Shown piece after piece: positions 7,779-17,265 of a DNA stretch of 64,000 nucleotides (position 1 is its first letter; each line of letters begins with the position of its first letter). The stretch is from JAGRMG01 sp047975215 (GTDB taxonomy: Bacteria > Pseudomonadota > Alphaproteobacteria > Rhodobacterales > Rhodobacteraceae), in the NCBI GenBank assembly GCA_047975215.1, contig JBKEDD010000062.1, positions 31,846 through 95,845 of the forward strand. Reading direction: 5' to 3'. Below the pieces are notes generated by a model that searched no databases, was not told where the DNA came from, and saw nothing but the letters and a program-made list of their open reading frames with translations. Position numbers and translations under genes: made by a program.

Positions 7779-8639
7779 ATGCGCACCGTCTATGTGAACG
7801 GCGACTACCTGCCGGAAACCGAGGCCAGGATTTCGATCTTCGACCGCGGGTTTCTCATGGCTGACGGCGTCTACGAAGTGACCAGCGTGCTGGGCGGCAA
7901 GCTGATCGACTTCGACGGCCACGCGGCGCGGCTGCAACGTTCGCTGGACGAACTGGATATCGTCAATCCGCTCGGCCGCGCCGATCTGCTGGAGATTCAC
8001 CGCGAACTGGTGCGCCTGAACGGAATTGACGAGGGCCTTGTCTATCTTCAGATCACCCGCGGCGACCCCGGCGACCGCGACTTCGTGTTTCCCGACCCCG
8101 AAACGACGGCACCCACGGTCGTTCTGTTCACGCAGGCCAAGCCCGGCCTTGCCGACAGCCCGTCGGCCAGGACAGGCATCCGCGTCATCGGCATCGACGA
8201 TATCCGCTGGGGCCGGCGCGACATCAAGACGGTGCAGCTTCTCTATCCCAGCATGGGCAAGATGATGGCAAGAAAGGCCGGGGCCGACGATGCCTGGATG
8301 ATCGAAGACGGGATGGTGACGGAAGGCACGTCCAACAACGCCTATATCGTCAAGGGCAACCGTATCGTCACGCGGGCGCTGTCATCCGACATCCTGCACG
8401 GGATCACCCGCGCCGCGGTGTTGCGGTTCGCGGCCGAGGCGCAGATGGAGGTCGAGGAGCGCAGCTTTGGCATTGACGAGGCCAAGGCCGCCGACGAGGC
8501 TTTCATCACCTCGGCCAGCGCCTTCGTGACACCGGTGGTCGAGATCGACGGCGTAAGCCTTGGCGGCGGCAAGCCGGGCAGGGTGGCGCAGCGGTTGCGC
8601 GAGATCTACCTTGAGGAAAGCCGCAAGACGGCAATCTGA
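7779..8639 (+). CDS. D-amino-acid aminotransferase (class IV, PLP)
   Basis: 286 residues of the fold-type IV PLP aminotransferases. The PLP lysine is Lys150 in RDIKTVQLLYPSM. The downstream EGTSNNAYIV segment is the phosphate-binding stretch and LHGITRAAVL is a family signature. D-amino-acid transaminase moves the amino group of D-amino acids to 2-oxoglutarate to form D-glutamate. Placed third in the dgcN-dgcA operon (15 bp after dgcA, with AAGGAAGG upstream), it would feed diverse D-amino acids into D-glutamate and then, via DgcN and DgcA, into N-acetyl-L-glutamate. Branched-chain aminotransferase is the alternative but fits the DAAT-like sequence less well. Confidence 0.85.
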   Translation: MRTVYVNGDYLPETEARISIFDRGFLMADGVYEVTSVLGGKLIDFDGHAARLQRSLDELDIVNPLGRADLLEIHRELVRLNGIDEGLVYLQITRGDPGDRDFVFPDPETTAPTVVLFTQAKPGLADSPSARTGIRVIGIDDIRWGRRDIKTVQLLYPSMGKMMARKAGADDAWMIEDGMVTEGTSNNAYIVKGNRIVTRALSSDILHGITRAAVLRFAAEAQMEVEERSFGIDEAKAADEAFITSASAFVTPVVEIDGVSLGGGKPGRVAQRLREIYLEESRKTAI

Positions 8640-8658
8640 GCCGCCGGCGCCACACGCC

Positions 8659-10407
8659 TCAGTCCCAGCAACTCACGAGAACGGTCATGCCCGTGGCCTG
8701 CCTGCCCAGTTCGACCGGCGGCAGCGCGGCGGTCTCCTGGCTTTCGCCGACGCTCAGCCCCTCGGCCTCGAGAACGTTGCGGATCGCCTGTGCGTCGGCG
8801 GCAAAGCTCACGTCCCCGGGCAATTGCCGCGCCGATCGCGCGGGCGGCAGCAACATGCCCAGAACCGCGCCGCCGGCGTCGATCACCGGGCCGCCGGCAT
8901 CGCCGGGCAGGGGCGCCAGGGCCAGGCGCGTCAGTTCGACCTCGCCGCGCAGGCCCTTGACGTCTTCAAGCTTGCCGAAGGTCAGTGTCGGGGCGCCAAG
9001 AATGCCCTCGTAGGAATACCCCGATACCGCGACTTCCGATTGCAGGCGCGGCGGACCGGCGCGCAGCCGTGCCACCGCGATGGGTGCCAGCGGATCGAGC
9101 GGGCGAAGCACGGCCACGCCCAGGCCATCGTCGGTGGCGACGATCTCGGCCCGGTGGTCATGGTCCAGAGTGATCCGCGCGCACCCCTCGACCGCCTCGG
9201 CGGCGGTAACGACCGTGCCCCGGCCGTCGACGAAAAAGCCCGACCGCGACAGCCGCGGCTTGCGCACCTGCAGTCCTGACACGAGGTCTATGTTCTGTTC
9301 GGTGTCCGCCCCCGCGGCCGGATCCAGCACCGTATCGGTGCGGGTGAACCCGGATTTCATTTCTTCCAGCACACGGGCGCGACGGTCTTCGTCACCCTGT
9401 GGCCAGACCAGCGTGAAGCCCTTGATCCGGCCGTTCTCAAGCTGCGCCTGGGTATAGGACACGATGCCGTTGCCGCGGCCTTCCAGGGTAAAGCTGTCGC
9501 GGCCACGTTCACGCGGACCCTCGAGCGGTACGATCCTGAGCGTCTGCATGATGTCGTACAACCCGAACAGCGTTGCCTGATCGCCCGGCTGGCTGATCAG
9601 AATCAGCCGCACCCCCATGTCGCCGACGCTGTCGTAATGCGCGAACGGGGGCTCGTAGCGCGAAAATTTCACGACATCCGTGGGAATCGGCATCTCGATT
9701 CCGGCCTGCGGATCCTGGATGCGCTGCATGCCGACCGAGATCAGCGGTGCATTGTATTCGTCCATCAGCGCCTGGCGCTGCATGGTGGTCAGAACACCCG
9801 TCGCCTCGTATCCGCGCGCACTTTGCCAGTCGGCCATTGAGCGGCGCGTACCCGCTCCGAACGCGCCGTCGATGCCCGAGCGGTAAAAGCCCGCCGCCTG
9901 CAACGCGATCTGCAAGTCCTTTCGCTGCTCGGCGCTCAGGTCGCGTTCGCTGCGGCGCGCCTCGGCCGGGGTCTCGTCCGCCGCTTGCGGCTCCGGCGTT
10001 GGCGCCGCGGTTGCCGGCGTGCCGGCTTCTTCCGTCAGTGGCGCGGCCACCGTGCCCTGGTTCAGCACGTTCGCACCCACCGGCCAGAACTGCTGACCCA
10101 GGCTGCTGGTCTGGGAAATGAACGAATCGAACGGGATCTGCCCCTCGGAGCGATAGATCTGCAACACGCGCTGCGCGTCATCGCGGCTGTAGGGGCCAAG
10201 CAGTATGCCATACCAGTTGCCGCCCAGCGAAAACCCGTTCACATCCGCCAGCCGCCCGGAATAGTACCGGGCCCGCTCTTGCGCCGCGCGCAGGCTTGGC
10301 TGCGCCTCGACCTGCACCCAGACGGCGGCGCCCCCGCCCTGTTGCGCCGAAACCGCCCCGGCTATCGAACCCAATACAATCAGAACAGCCGCGAACACTT
10401 GTCTCAT
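8659..10407 (-). CDS. Secreted trypsin-like pseudoprotease with peptidoglycan-binding domain
   Basis: 582 residues. A signal peptide (1-21, ending VSAQQ) is followed by a SPOR-like segment (about 28-105), a low-complexity Ala/Pro/Glu linker (about 120-155), a PG_binding_1 domain (about 157-215, GIDGAFGAGTRRSMADWQ), a middle region (about 225-365) and a chymotrypsin/DegP-like fold (about 380-550). All three triad positions appear lost: Glu404 where His is expected (VVTAAEAVEGC), Gly430 where Asp is expected, and Ala504 where Ser is expected (GDAGGP). It is therefore probably an inactive envelope protein that binds wall and protein. It is transcribed alone, convergent with the aminotransferase gene. 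Confidence 0.78.
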   Translation of the reverse strand: MRQVFAAVLIVLGSIAGAVSAQQGGGAAVWVQVEAQPSLRAAQERARYYSGRLADVNGFSLGGNWYGILLGPYSRDDAQRVLQIYRSEGQIPFDSFISQTSSLGQQFWPVGANVLNQGTVAAPLTEEAGTPATAAPTPEPQAADETPAEARRSERDLSAEQRKDLQIALQAAGFYRSGIDGAFGAGTRRSMADWQSARGYEATGVLTTMQRQALMDEYNAPLISVGMQRIQDPQAGIEMPIPTDVVKFSRYEPPFAHYDSVGDMGVRLILISQPGDQATLFGLYDIMQTLRIVPLEGPRERGRDSFTLEGRGNGIVSYTQAQLENGRIKGFTLVWPQGDEDRRARVLEEMKSGFTRTDTVLDPAAGADTEQNIDLVSGLQVRKPRLSRSGFFVDGRGTVVTAAEAVEGCARITLDHDHRAEIVATDDGLGVAVLRPLDPLAPIAVARLRAGPPRLQSEVAVSGYSYEGILGAPTLTFGKLEDVKGLRGEVELTRLALAPLPGDAGGPVIDAGGAVLGMLLPPARSARQLPGDVSFAADAQAIRNVLEAEGLSVGESQETAALPPVELGRQATGMTVLVSCWD

Positions 10408-10655
10408 ACCCGGTCACTTACCCTTTGGAACTGCAATCTTTGCGGCACATTAAGCAGGAAAACGGGGCGAACGCCATGCCCTTCGCGTCCCCGCGGGCAC
10501 TCGCGGGCGCGAGGCGTTGCAGGGCCGCACCGGGGCGTTGGCGGATGGCGGCGCGGGGCGAGGCCGCGACCGCGATATGCGCCGTTGACCGTATGCCGCG
10601 GCTTGCATAGGTATGGCCCGCATTCGCAGGCCCGCTTGCCAGGAGAAAGAAAGCC

Positions 10656-11585
10656 ATGACCGACAGGACCGGCGCACCGCGATCCTTCCAGGACATCATC
10701 CTGCGGCTTCAGTCCTACTGGGCGGCGCAGGGCTGCGCCATCCTGCAACCCTATGATATGGAAGTGGGCGCCGGCACCTTCCACCCTGCCACCACGCTGC
10801 GCAGCCTCGGCACCGCGCCCTGGGCCGCCGCCTATGTCCAGCCCTCGCGCCGGCCCACAGACGGGCGGTACGGCGAAAACCCCAACCGGTTGCAGCACTA
10901 TTACCAGTTCCAGGTGTTGATCAAACCCAGCCCGCCGGATCTGCAGGATCTCTACCTCGGCAGCCTGAAGGCCATCGGCATCGACATGGCGCTGCACGAC
11001 ATCCGCTTTGTCGAGGACGACTGGGAAAGCCCGACGCTGGGCGCCTGGGGCCTGGGCTGGGAGGTCTGGTGCGACGGTATGGAAGTCTCGCAGTTCACCT
11101 ATTTCCAGCAGGTCGGCGGCCATGACTGCAACCCCGTTTCGGGCGAACTGACCTACGGGCTTGAGCGGCTGGCAATGTATGTGCTGGGCATCGAGCATGT
11201 GATGGACATGCCCTTCAACGACCCCGATGCGCCGATCCCGCTAAGCTATGGCGACATCTTCCGCCAGACCGAGGAGGAATACGCGCGCTGGAACTTCGAT
11301 ACCGCCAATACCGAGATGCTGCTGGACCACTTCGAAGAGGCCGAAGCCGAATGCGCCGCCATACTGTCCCAGCCCGCCGACGACCCCAGGACCGGCAAGC
11401 GCATCGTCATGGCGCACCCCGCCTATGACCAGTGCATCAAGGCGTCCCATATCTTCAACCTGCTCGATGCGCGGGGCGTGATCTCGGTGACCGAGCGGCA
11501 GGCCTATATCGGCAGGGTGAGGGCGCTGGCGAAACAATGCGCTGACGCATTCGTGCAAACCAGGGCGGGTGGCCACACCGCATGA
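10656..11585 (+). CDS. glyQ: Glycyl-tRNA synthetase alpha subunit
   Basis: 309 residues, the normal length of GlyQ, the class II catalytic subunit of the alpha2beta2 bacterial enzyme that charges tRNA-Gly. It opens with the conserved SFQDIILRLQSYWAAQGC segment and contains TFHPATTLRSLG, AYVQPSRRPTDGRYGENPNR and the NPVSGELTYGLERLAMY motif. GGAG lies about 10 nt before the ATG. Its stop overlaps the start of the next gene (ATGA), and glyS follows one gene later, so the two subunits are in one operon with a small membrane protein between them, a Rhodobacteraceae arrangement. Confidence 0.97.
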   Translation: MTDRTGAPRSFQDIILRLQSYWAAQGCAILQPYDMEVGAGTFHPATTLRSLGTAPWAAAYVQPSRRPTDGRYGENPNRLQHYYQFQVLIKPSPPDLQDLYLGSLKAIGIDMALHDIRFVEDDWESPTLGAWGLGWEVWCDGMEVSQFTYFQQVGGHDCNPVSGELTYGLERLAMYVLGIEHVMDMPFNDPDAPIPLSYGDIFRQTEEEYARWNFDTANTEMLLDHFEEAEAECAAILSQPADDPRTGKRIVMAHPAYDQCIKASHIFNLLDARGVISVTERQAYIGRVRALAKQCADAFVQTRAGGHTA

Positions 11586-12115
11586 GCGGGAAGATCGTCA
11601 CGATCGCGATCGTCGTCGGTGCCCTGATCTTCGGCGCGGCGCTCTATTACACGCAGGTCTACGGCTATTATCACGACGTAGCGCCGCGCCCCGGGCAGGA
11701 TGTGAAACTCGTCTCGCGCGCGACCGGCAGGCCCGAATCCATCCCCTATGCCGGGTTCCGGGCCATCGACGCCGAAAGCAGCCCCCTGCGCTATCGCGCC
11801 TGCTTCATCACGTCGGCCGACCCCGACGCGCTGAGCCGAAGCCATGTCGCGGCGCCGGGCAGGCTGCCGCGCTCTGGCCCCGGCTGGTTTGGCTGCTTTG
11901 ACGCCGAAGCGATCGGGAAGGGCATCGAAACCGGCGCCTTGCGGGTGTTCATGGGGCAGAAGAACATCGCCTATGGCGTGGATCGCATCGTGGCGATATC
12001 CGGCGACGGGCACGGCTATGTCTGGCACGACCTGAACCAGTGCGGCGACAAGGCCTGGGACGGCACGCCGCTCGGCGAGGATTGTCCGCCGCGCCCGGAC
12101 GGGGAAGGGCAATGA
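11582..12115 (+). CDS. DUF6446 family membrane-anchored protein between glyQ and glyS
   Basis: 177 residues. It has one N-terminal membrane segment (about 5-24) followed by a soluble domain that would face the periplasm. The domain includes a RACFITSADPD stretch and several cysteines (in RACFI, GCFD, NQCGD and DCPP). It overlaps glyQ by 4 nt (ATGA) and ends 85 nt before glyS, so it is cotranscribed with the synthetase. It matches my recollection of DUF6446, conserved at this position in Rhodobacteraceae. The function is unknown; nothing in the sequence ties it to tRNA charging. Confidence 0.75.
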   Translation: MSGKIVTIAIVVGALIFGAALYYTQVYGYYHDVAPRPGQDVKLVSRATGRPESIPYAGFRAIDAESSPLRYRACFITSADPDALSRSHVAAPGRLPRSGPGWFGCFDAEAIGKGIETGALRVFMGQKNIAYGVDRIVAISGDGHGYVWHDLNQCGDKAWDGTPLGEDCPPRPDGEGQ

Positions 12116-12200
12116 GCGCGCCACCCTTGCCATTGCGGCGCGCCGCGCTGTATCCGCAACCCTGCCGTCACTGGCCGAACCGCGCCCGAGGACACCGACA

Positions 12201-14366
12201 ATGCCCGACCTTCTGATCGAACTCTTCTCCGAGGAAATTCCCGCCCGCATGCAGCCACGCGCGGCCGCGGATCTGAAGGCCCGTGTCACCGACGGGCTGG
12301 TCGAGGCCGGGCTGACCTATGCCGGGGCGGCCGCATTCGCAACGCCGCGGCGGCTGACGCTGGCGGTCGAGGGGATGGCGGCGCAATCGCCAACCCTGCG
12401 CGAGGAACGCAAGGGCCCGCGCGTGGACGCGCCGGACAAGGCGATCGAGGGCTTCCTGCGCGGCGCCGGGCTGGGCCGCGACCAGCTTGAGGAACGCGAC
12501 ACCCCCAAGGGCCGGGTGTTCTTCGCATCCATCGAAAGACCGGGCCGGCCGGCGCGCGATATCGTGGCCGAGGTGCTCGAGGCGGTGATCCGCGGCTTTC
12601 CCTGGCCCAAGTCGATGCGCTGGGGCGGCGGAACCTTGCGCTGGGTGCGGCCGTTGCAGTCGATCCTGTGCATCCTGGGCGACGAACACGGGGTCGAGGC
12701 GGTGCCGCTGGTGGTGGACGGGATCGCCGCCGCCGACAGCACGCAGGGCCACCGCTTCATGTCTCCGGGCCGGTTTTCCGTCACGGGGTTCGAGGATTAC
12801 GCGGCAAAGCTCAAGCGTGCGCATGTGATTCTCGAAACCGGGGAACGGGCCGACCGCATCCGGGCGGATGCCACGAACCTGGCCTTCGCGGCCGGGCTCG
12901 AGATGGTTGAGGACGCCGCCCTCCTGGCCGAGGTGGCAGGGCTGGTGGAATGGCCGGTGGCGCTGATGGGCGAAATCGGGGCCGAATTCCTGGAACTGCC
13001 GCCGGAGGTGTTGCAAACCTCCATGCGCGAGCATCAGAAATTCTTCTCCGTGCGCAATCCGAAAACCGGGCGGATCGAACGCTTCGTGACCGTCGCCAAC
13101 CGCGAAACGGCAGATGCCGGCGCCACCATCCTGGCGGGCAACCGCAAGGTTCTTTCGGCACGGCTGGCCGATGCCCGGTTCTTCTGGGAAAACGATCTGC
13201 GCGTTGCCAAGGATGGCATGAAGATATGGGCGCAATCCCTTGAAGACGTGACATTTCACAACAAGCTCGGCTCGCAGGGCGACCGCATCCGCCGCATCGC
13301 CGCTCTGGCCCGCGACCTGGCGCCGGTGACGGGCGCCGACCCGGACCGGGCCGAAACGGCGGCAAGGCTCGCCAAGCTCGACCTGTCCAGCGAGATGGTC
13401 TACGAATTTCCGGAACTTCAAGGGCTTATGGGGCGCTATTACGTCGCGTCGGCGGACCATGACGACGCCATAGCGGCGGTCGCGCAAGAGCACTACGCGC
13501 CCCTCGGCCCGTCCGATACCGTGCCCACCGCGCCGCTCTCGGTCGCAGTGGCTCTGGCCGACAAGATCGACACGCTGGCCGGCTTCTGGGCCATCGACGA
13601 GAAGCCCACCGGCAGCAAGGATCCCTTCGCGCTGCGCCGCGCCGCGCTGGGGGTGATCCGGCTGGTACTGGAGAATGGGCGGCGGTTGAAACTGGCCGAA
13701 ATCGTGGAAGCCGCGATGGGTCGCGCGATCTTCGACCGAGAAATGGTGGAAGCCCGGCAGGACGACCAGCCCTTCAAGGCAGAGAATCTGATAAGTGGGT
13801 TTCCGGACCATTCCATGATTGGGGTAGAGCCTGAGAAAGAAACTGACCTCCTCGCCTTCCTCCACGACCGCCTCAAGGTCCACCTGCGCGAACAGGGCAT
13901 CCGCCACGACATCATCGACGCCTGCATCGCCATGCCCGGCAGCGACGACCTCGCCCTGCTGGTCAGGCGCGCCCGCGCCCTGCAGGACGTACTGGGCACC
14001 GAAAACGGCGAAAACCTGCTGCAAGGCTTCAAGCGCGCCAACAACATCCTCAGCCAGGCCGAGGAAAAGGACGGGGTGGAATATTCCTTCGGGGCGGATG
14101 CCAAACTCGCCGAGACCGACAGCGAAAGGGCGCTGTTTGCGGCGCTGAAGACGGCCCAATCCAGGATCGCCCCGGCGCTGCAGGCCGAAGACTTCCCACA
14201 GGCCATGGCGGCCATGGCCGATCTGCGCGAACCCATCGACACCTTCTTCGAAGATGTGCAGGTCAATTCCGACAACGCCATCCTGCGCCGCAACCGGCTG
14301 AACCTGCTGCACGACATCCGCCGCGTCTGCACCGGCGTCGCCGACCTCACCCGGATCGAAGGATAG
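12201..14366 (+). CDS. glyS: Glycyl-tRNA synthetase beta subunit
   Basis: 721 residues, typical of GlyS, which binds tRNA and is needed for activity of GlyQ. It starts with the family signature MPDLLIELFSEEIPARMQ and contains FPWPKSMRWG, SMREHQKFFSV, the HD-domain-like segment DPFALRRAALGVIRL and the C-terminal anticodon-binding-type region ending with NRLNLLHDIR. It is the third gene of the glyQ operon. Confidence 0.97.
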   Translation: MPDLLIELFSEEIPARMQPRAAADLKARVTDGLVEAGLTYAGAAAFATPRRLTLAVEGMAAQSPTLREERKGPRVDAPDKAIEGFLRGAGLGRDQLEERDTPKGRVFFASIERPGRPARDIVAEVLEAVIRGFPWPKSMRWGGGTLRWVRPLQSILCILGDEHGVEAVPLVVDGIAAADSTQGHRFMSPGRFSVTGFEDYAAKLKRAHVILETGERADRIRADATNLAFAAGLEMVEDAALLAEVAGLVEWPVALMGEIGAEFLELPPEVLQTSMREHQKFFSVRNPKTGRIERFVTVANRETADAGATILAGNRKVLSARLADARFFWENDLRVAKDGMKIWAQSLEDVTFHNKLGSQGDRIRRIAALARDLAPVTGADPDRAETAARLAKLDLSSEMVYEFPELQGLMGRYYVASADHDDAIAAVAQEHYAPLGPSDTVPTAPLSVAVALADKIDTLAGFWAIDEKPTGSKDPFALRRAALGVIRLVLENGRRLKLAEIVEAAMGRAIFDREMVEARQDDQPFKAENLISGFPDHSMIGVEPEKETDLLAFLHDRLKVHLREQGIRHDIIDACIAMPGSDDLALLVRRARALQDVLGTENGENLLQGFKRANNILSQAEEKDGVEYSFGADAKLAETDSERALFAALKTAQSRIAPALQAEDFPQAMAAMADLREPIDTFFEDVQVNSDNAILRRNRLNLLHDIRRVCTGVADLTRIEG

Positions 14367-14387
14367 CCTGCCCCGGAACACGGACAT

Positions 14388-14454
14388 CTTCTTCTGACCG
14401 CAAATATCCTGGGGTGAATGGCCGCCGCAGGCGGGCAGAGGGGCAACGCCCCTC
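14388..14454. repeat. Intergenic element with hairpin after glyS (copy 1)
   Basis: A CTTCTTCTG...CAAATA segment (14388-14409) is followed by a 7-bp hairpin, GAGGGGC (14438-14444) and GCCCCTC (14448-14454). A related CTTCTTTCTG...CAAATA segment occurs after algH at about 32754. I recall similar short intergenic motifs with GC hairpins as common in roseobacter genomes, often after operons. A termination or mRNA-end role is inference. Confidence 0.45.
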
Positions 14455-14539
14455 CCGGCACCGCCGATCGCAGCGCCACGGTTTTTCTTGCGCGCCGACC
14501 GCCCCGCTCTATGCTGCCCCCGAACCAACAGGTGCCGCA

Positions 14540-17086
14540 GTGCAGAACAACCCGCATACCACGCTCATCACCGCCAACGCGGCGATTGCCAACGCGACCC
14601 ATGGCGGGCGCGCCAAATGCCTGCAACGGCTGGTGCGGCTGGATATGCCGGTGCCGCGCACGGTCGCGCTGTCGTTCGATGCGGTGCGCCGCATCGGCGA
14701 GGGCGAGATGCCCGACATCGCCGCGGTTCTGGAACAGTTCGAACCCGGCGCGCTGCTCTGTGTGCGCCCGTCCTCGGAAGACCCCGACTGGGGCGGGCCG
14801 CGGGCGGTACTCAATGTCGGCATGAACGATGCCGCCTATGTCGAACTCAGCGACACGCTGGGCCGCGACGCCGCGGCGGCGATCTATCTGCGGTTCGTAC
14901 AATCCTACGGCGTGCACGTGGCCCGGCTCGACCCGGATGTGTTTGACCATGTCGCCGATACCGGCCCGGTCGGTCTGGGCGAGACGCTGCACGCCTATGC
15001 CGAGGAAACCGATGAGCCGTTTCCCCAGGATCCGGGCGCGCAGCTGGCGGGCGTGCTGCAATCCATGGCGCGGGCCTGGCAGGGCACGACGGCGCGGCTG
15101 TTGCGTCAGGCCAAGGGGGCGCCGGCCGATGCCGGGCTGGGGCTCGTGGTACAGCACATGATTCCCGGCTTCGGCGAGGGTGAATGCGGATCGGGTGTGC
15201 TGCAACTGGTCAACCGGCGCACCGGCCAGCCCCAGATCACGGGCCGATACCTGAGCCAGAGCCAGGGCCGCGATGCGCTGGGCGCGGGCGCGGGCGCACT
15301 TTATCTGGAACGGGACGCGCGCGGGCCGTCGCTGGAAGAGGCCGCCCCCGAAGCCTTTGCCGCGCTCAAGATCCATGCCGCCCTGATGCGCGAAAGGCTG
15401 CGCGAGGAAATGCAGGTCGAGTTCGTGATCGAGAGCGGGCGGGTGCATATCCTGGACGGCGTGCGTGTGCCGCGGACCTCGCGCGCGGCGCTGCGCATCG
15501 CGGTGCGGCTGGCCCAGGACGGCATCATCACGCCGCAGGAGGCGGTGATGCGCATAGACCCGCATTCGCTGAACGAACTGCTGCACCGCCAGGTCGACCC
15601 CGAGGCGGGCCGCGACGTTCTGGCCACGGGCATCGCAGCCAGCCCCGGCGCCTCGACGGGGCGCATCGTCTTTACCGCGGCCGCGGCCCAGGCCAGCGCG
15701 GCGCGCGGCGAGGCCTGTATCCTGGTACGGCGCGAAACCGCGCCCGAGGACATCCGCGGCATGCACGCCGCGGCCGGGGTCCTGACCGAGCGTGGAGGCA
15801 TGACCAGCCACGCCGCCGTGATCGGCCGGGGGCTTGGGCTGCCCTGTATCGTGGGTGCCTCGTCGATGCAGTTTTCGACCCACGATCAGAGACTGGTGGC
15901 GCCGGACGGGCGGGTGTTCGGCGCCGGCGACGTGATCACCATCGATGGCACGTCGGGGCAGATTCTGGCCGGCGAACCGGCGATGCTCGAAGCCGCGCTG
16001 GACGATGCGTTCCAGACGCTGATGGGCTGGGCCGACGCGGAACGCGATATCGGCATCCGCGCCAATGCCGACACCCCCGCCGACGCCCAGACCGCGCGCA
16101 ATTTCGACGCCCAGGGCATCGGCCTGTGCCGGACCGAGCACATGTTCTTCGATACCGGCCGCCTCACGGTGATGCGCGAGATGATCTTTGCCGAAACCAG
16201 CGCCGGGCGGGCGGCGGTGCTGGCGCGGCTGCTGCCGATGCAGCGCGAGGATTTCGTTCAGCTATTCCGCATCATGCAGGGTTTGCCGGTCTGTATCCGT
16301 CTGTTCGACATGCCGCTGCACGAATTCCTGCCGACGACGCGGACCGGCCAGCGCGAGATGGCCGAGGCGCTTGATCTGCCGGTATCGGACGTGATCCGCC
16401 GGGTGCAGGCGATGGGCGAATACAATCCTATGCTGGGCATGCGCGGGGTCCGTCTGGGCGTGACCGTGCCCGAGATCTACGAAATGCAGGCGAGGGCGAT
16501 CTTCGAGGCCGCGCTTCAGGCCAGCCGCGACCGTGATCCTGTGGTGCCCGAGATCATGATCCCGATGGTCAGTGCCCGGCGCGAGGTGGAACTGGTGCAG
16601 GCCCGCATCGACGCGGTCGCCGCCGCGGTGCGCAGCGAGAGCGGGCAGGACTTCGAATACCGCTTTGGCGTCATGGTCGAAACCCCCCGCGCGACCCTGC
16701 GCGCCGGCGAGATCGCACCGCATTGCGCGTTCCTCAGCTATGGCACCAACGATCTGACGCAGATGACCTATGGCCTGTCGCGCGACGATGCCGGCCGGTT
16801 CATGTCGGACTATGTCAAGCGGGGCGTCTACCCCGAGGATCCGTTCCATGTGCTCGACACCGAAGGGGTCGGCGAGTTGCTGCAACTGGGCGCCGAACGT
16901 GGCCGCGCCGCAAACCCCGGCCTCACGCTGTCGATCTGCGGCGAACATGGCGGCAATCCCGAATCAATCGCCTTCTGCCGGGCCGCCGGTTTCGACTATG
17001 TCTCCTGTTCCCCTTTTCGGGTGCCGGTGGCGCGGCTTGCCGCTGCACAATTGGCGGTTTCGCACAAAATCGAGGCGGGAAACTAG
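14540..17086 (+). CDS. PEP-utilising enzyme, pyruvate phosphate dikinase family
   Basis: 848 residues from a GTG at 14540 (weak AGG upstream); canonical PpdK is slightly longer. Three parts are visible: an N-terminal ATP-binding domain (about 1-330; CVRPSSEDPDWGG replaces the usual VRSGA/MPGMMDT stretch, and SGVLQLVNRRTGQPQITG matches the GTGV...NPxTG segment); a phosphohistidine domain with His424 in GGMTSHAAVIGRG; and a C-terminal PEP-binding barrel with FLSYGTNDLTQMTYG and a C-terminal ICGEHGG. It should interconvert pyruvate, ATP and Pi with PEP, AMP and PPi, or be a related PEP-using enzyme. The N-terminal third diverges, so the exact reaction is less sure. Confidence 0.8.
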   Translation: MQNNPHTTLITANAAIANATHGGRAKCLQRLVRLDMPVPRTVALSFDAVRRIGEGEMPDIAAVLEQFEPGALLCVRPSSEDPDWGGPRAVLNVGMNDAAYVELSDTLGRDAAAAIYLRFVQSYGVHVARLDPDVFDHVADTGPVGLGETLHAYAEETDEPFPQDPGAQLAGVLQSMARAWQGTTARLLRQAKGAPADAGLGLVVQHMIPGFGEGECGSGVLQLVNRRTGQPQITGRYLSQSQGRDALGAGAGALYLERDARGPSLEEAAPEAFAALKIHAALMRERLREEMQVEFVIESGRVHILDGVRVPRTSRAALRIAVRLAQDGIITPQEAVMRIDPHSLNELLHRQVDPEAGRDVLATGIAASPGASTGRIVFTAAAAQASAARGEACILVRRETAPEDIRGMHAAAGVLTERGGMTSHAAVIGRGLGLPCIVGASSMQFSTHDQRLVAPDGRVFGAGDVITIDGTSGQILAGEPAMLEAALDDAFQTLMGWADAERDIGIRANADTPADAQTARNFDAQGIGLCRTEHMFFDTGRLTVMREMIFAETSAGRAAVLARLLPMQREDFVQLFRIMQGLPVCIRLFDMPLHEFLPTTRTGQREMAEALDLPVSDVIRRVQAMGEYNPMLGMRGVRLGVTVPEIYEMQARAIFEAALQASRDRDPVVPEIMIPMVSARREVELVQARIDAVAAAVRSESGQDFEYRFGVMVETPRATLRAGEIAPHCAFLSYGTNDLTQMTYGLSRDDAGRFMSDYVKRGVYPEDPFHVLDTEGVGELLQLGAERGRAANPGLTLSICGEHGGNPESIAFCRAAGFDYVSCSPFRVPVARLAAAQLAVSHKIEAGN

Positions 17087-17265
17087 CCGCAACTGCCAGA
17101 TGTTGTGGTGGGCACAAAATGGAAATGAGCCGGTTCTTGCTCAGGATCGCGCCGTAAAGCCTTGCATTTTCTGAAAAACTGGACCTTTGCGCTCAACTGG
17201 TCTAATGCGCTGGTTGCGTCGTCTGGGGGAAGGTCTGGCGCGAACCGCTGATTGGTGGGGGCAAG

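Noticed and set aside
12168..14528. A 786-codon open frame antisense to glyS
   Set aside because: It lies opposite glyS, has no family features, and arises from codon bias in a high-GC gene.
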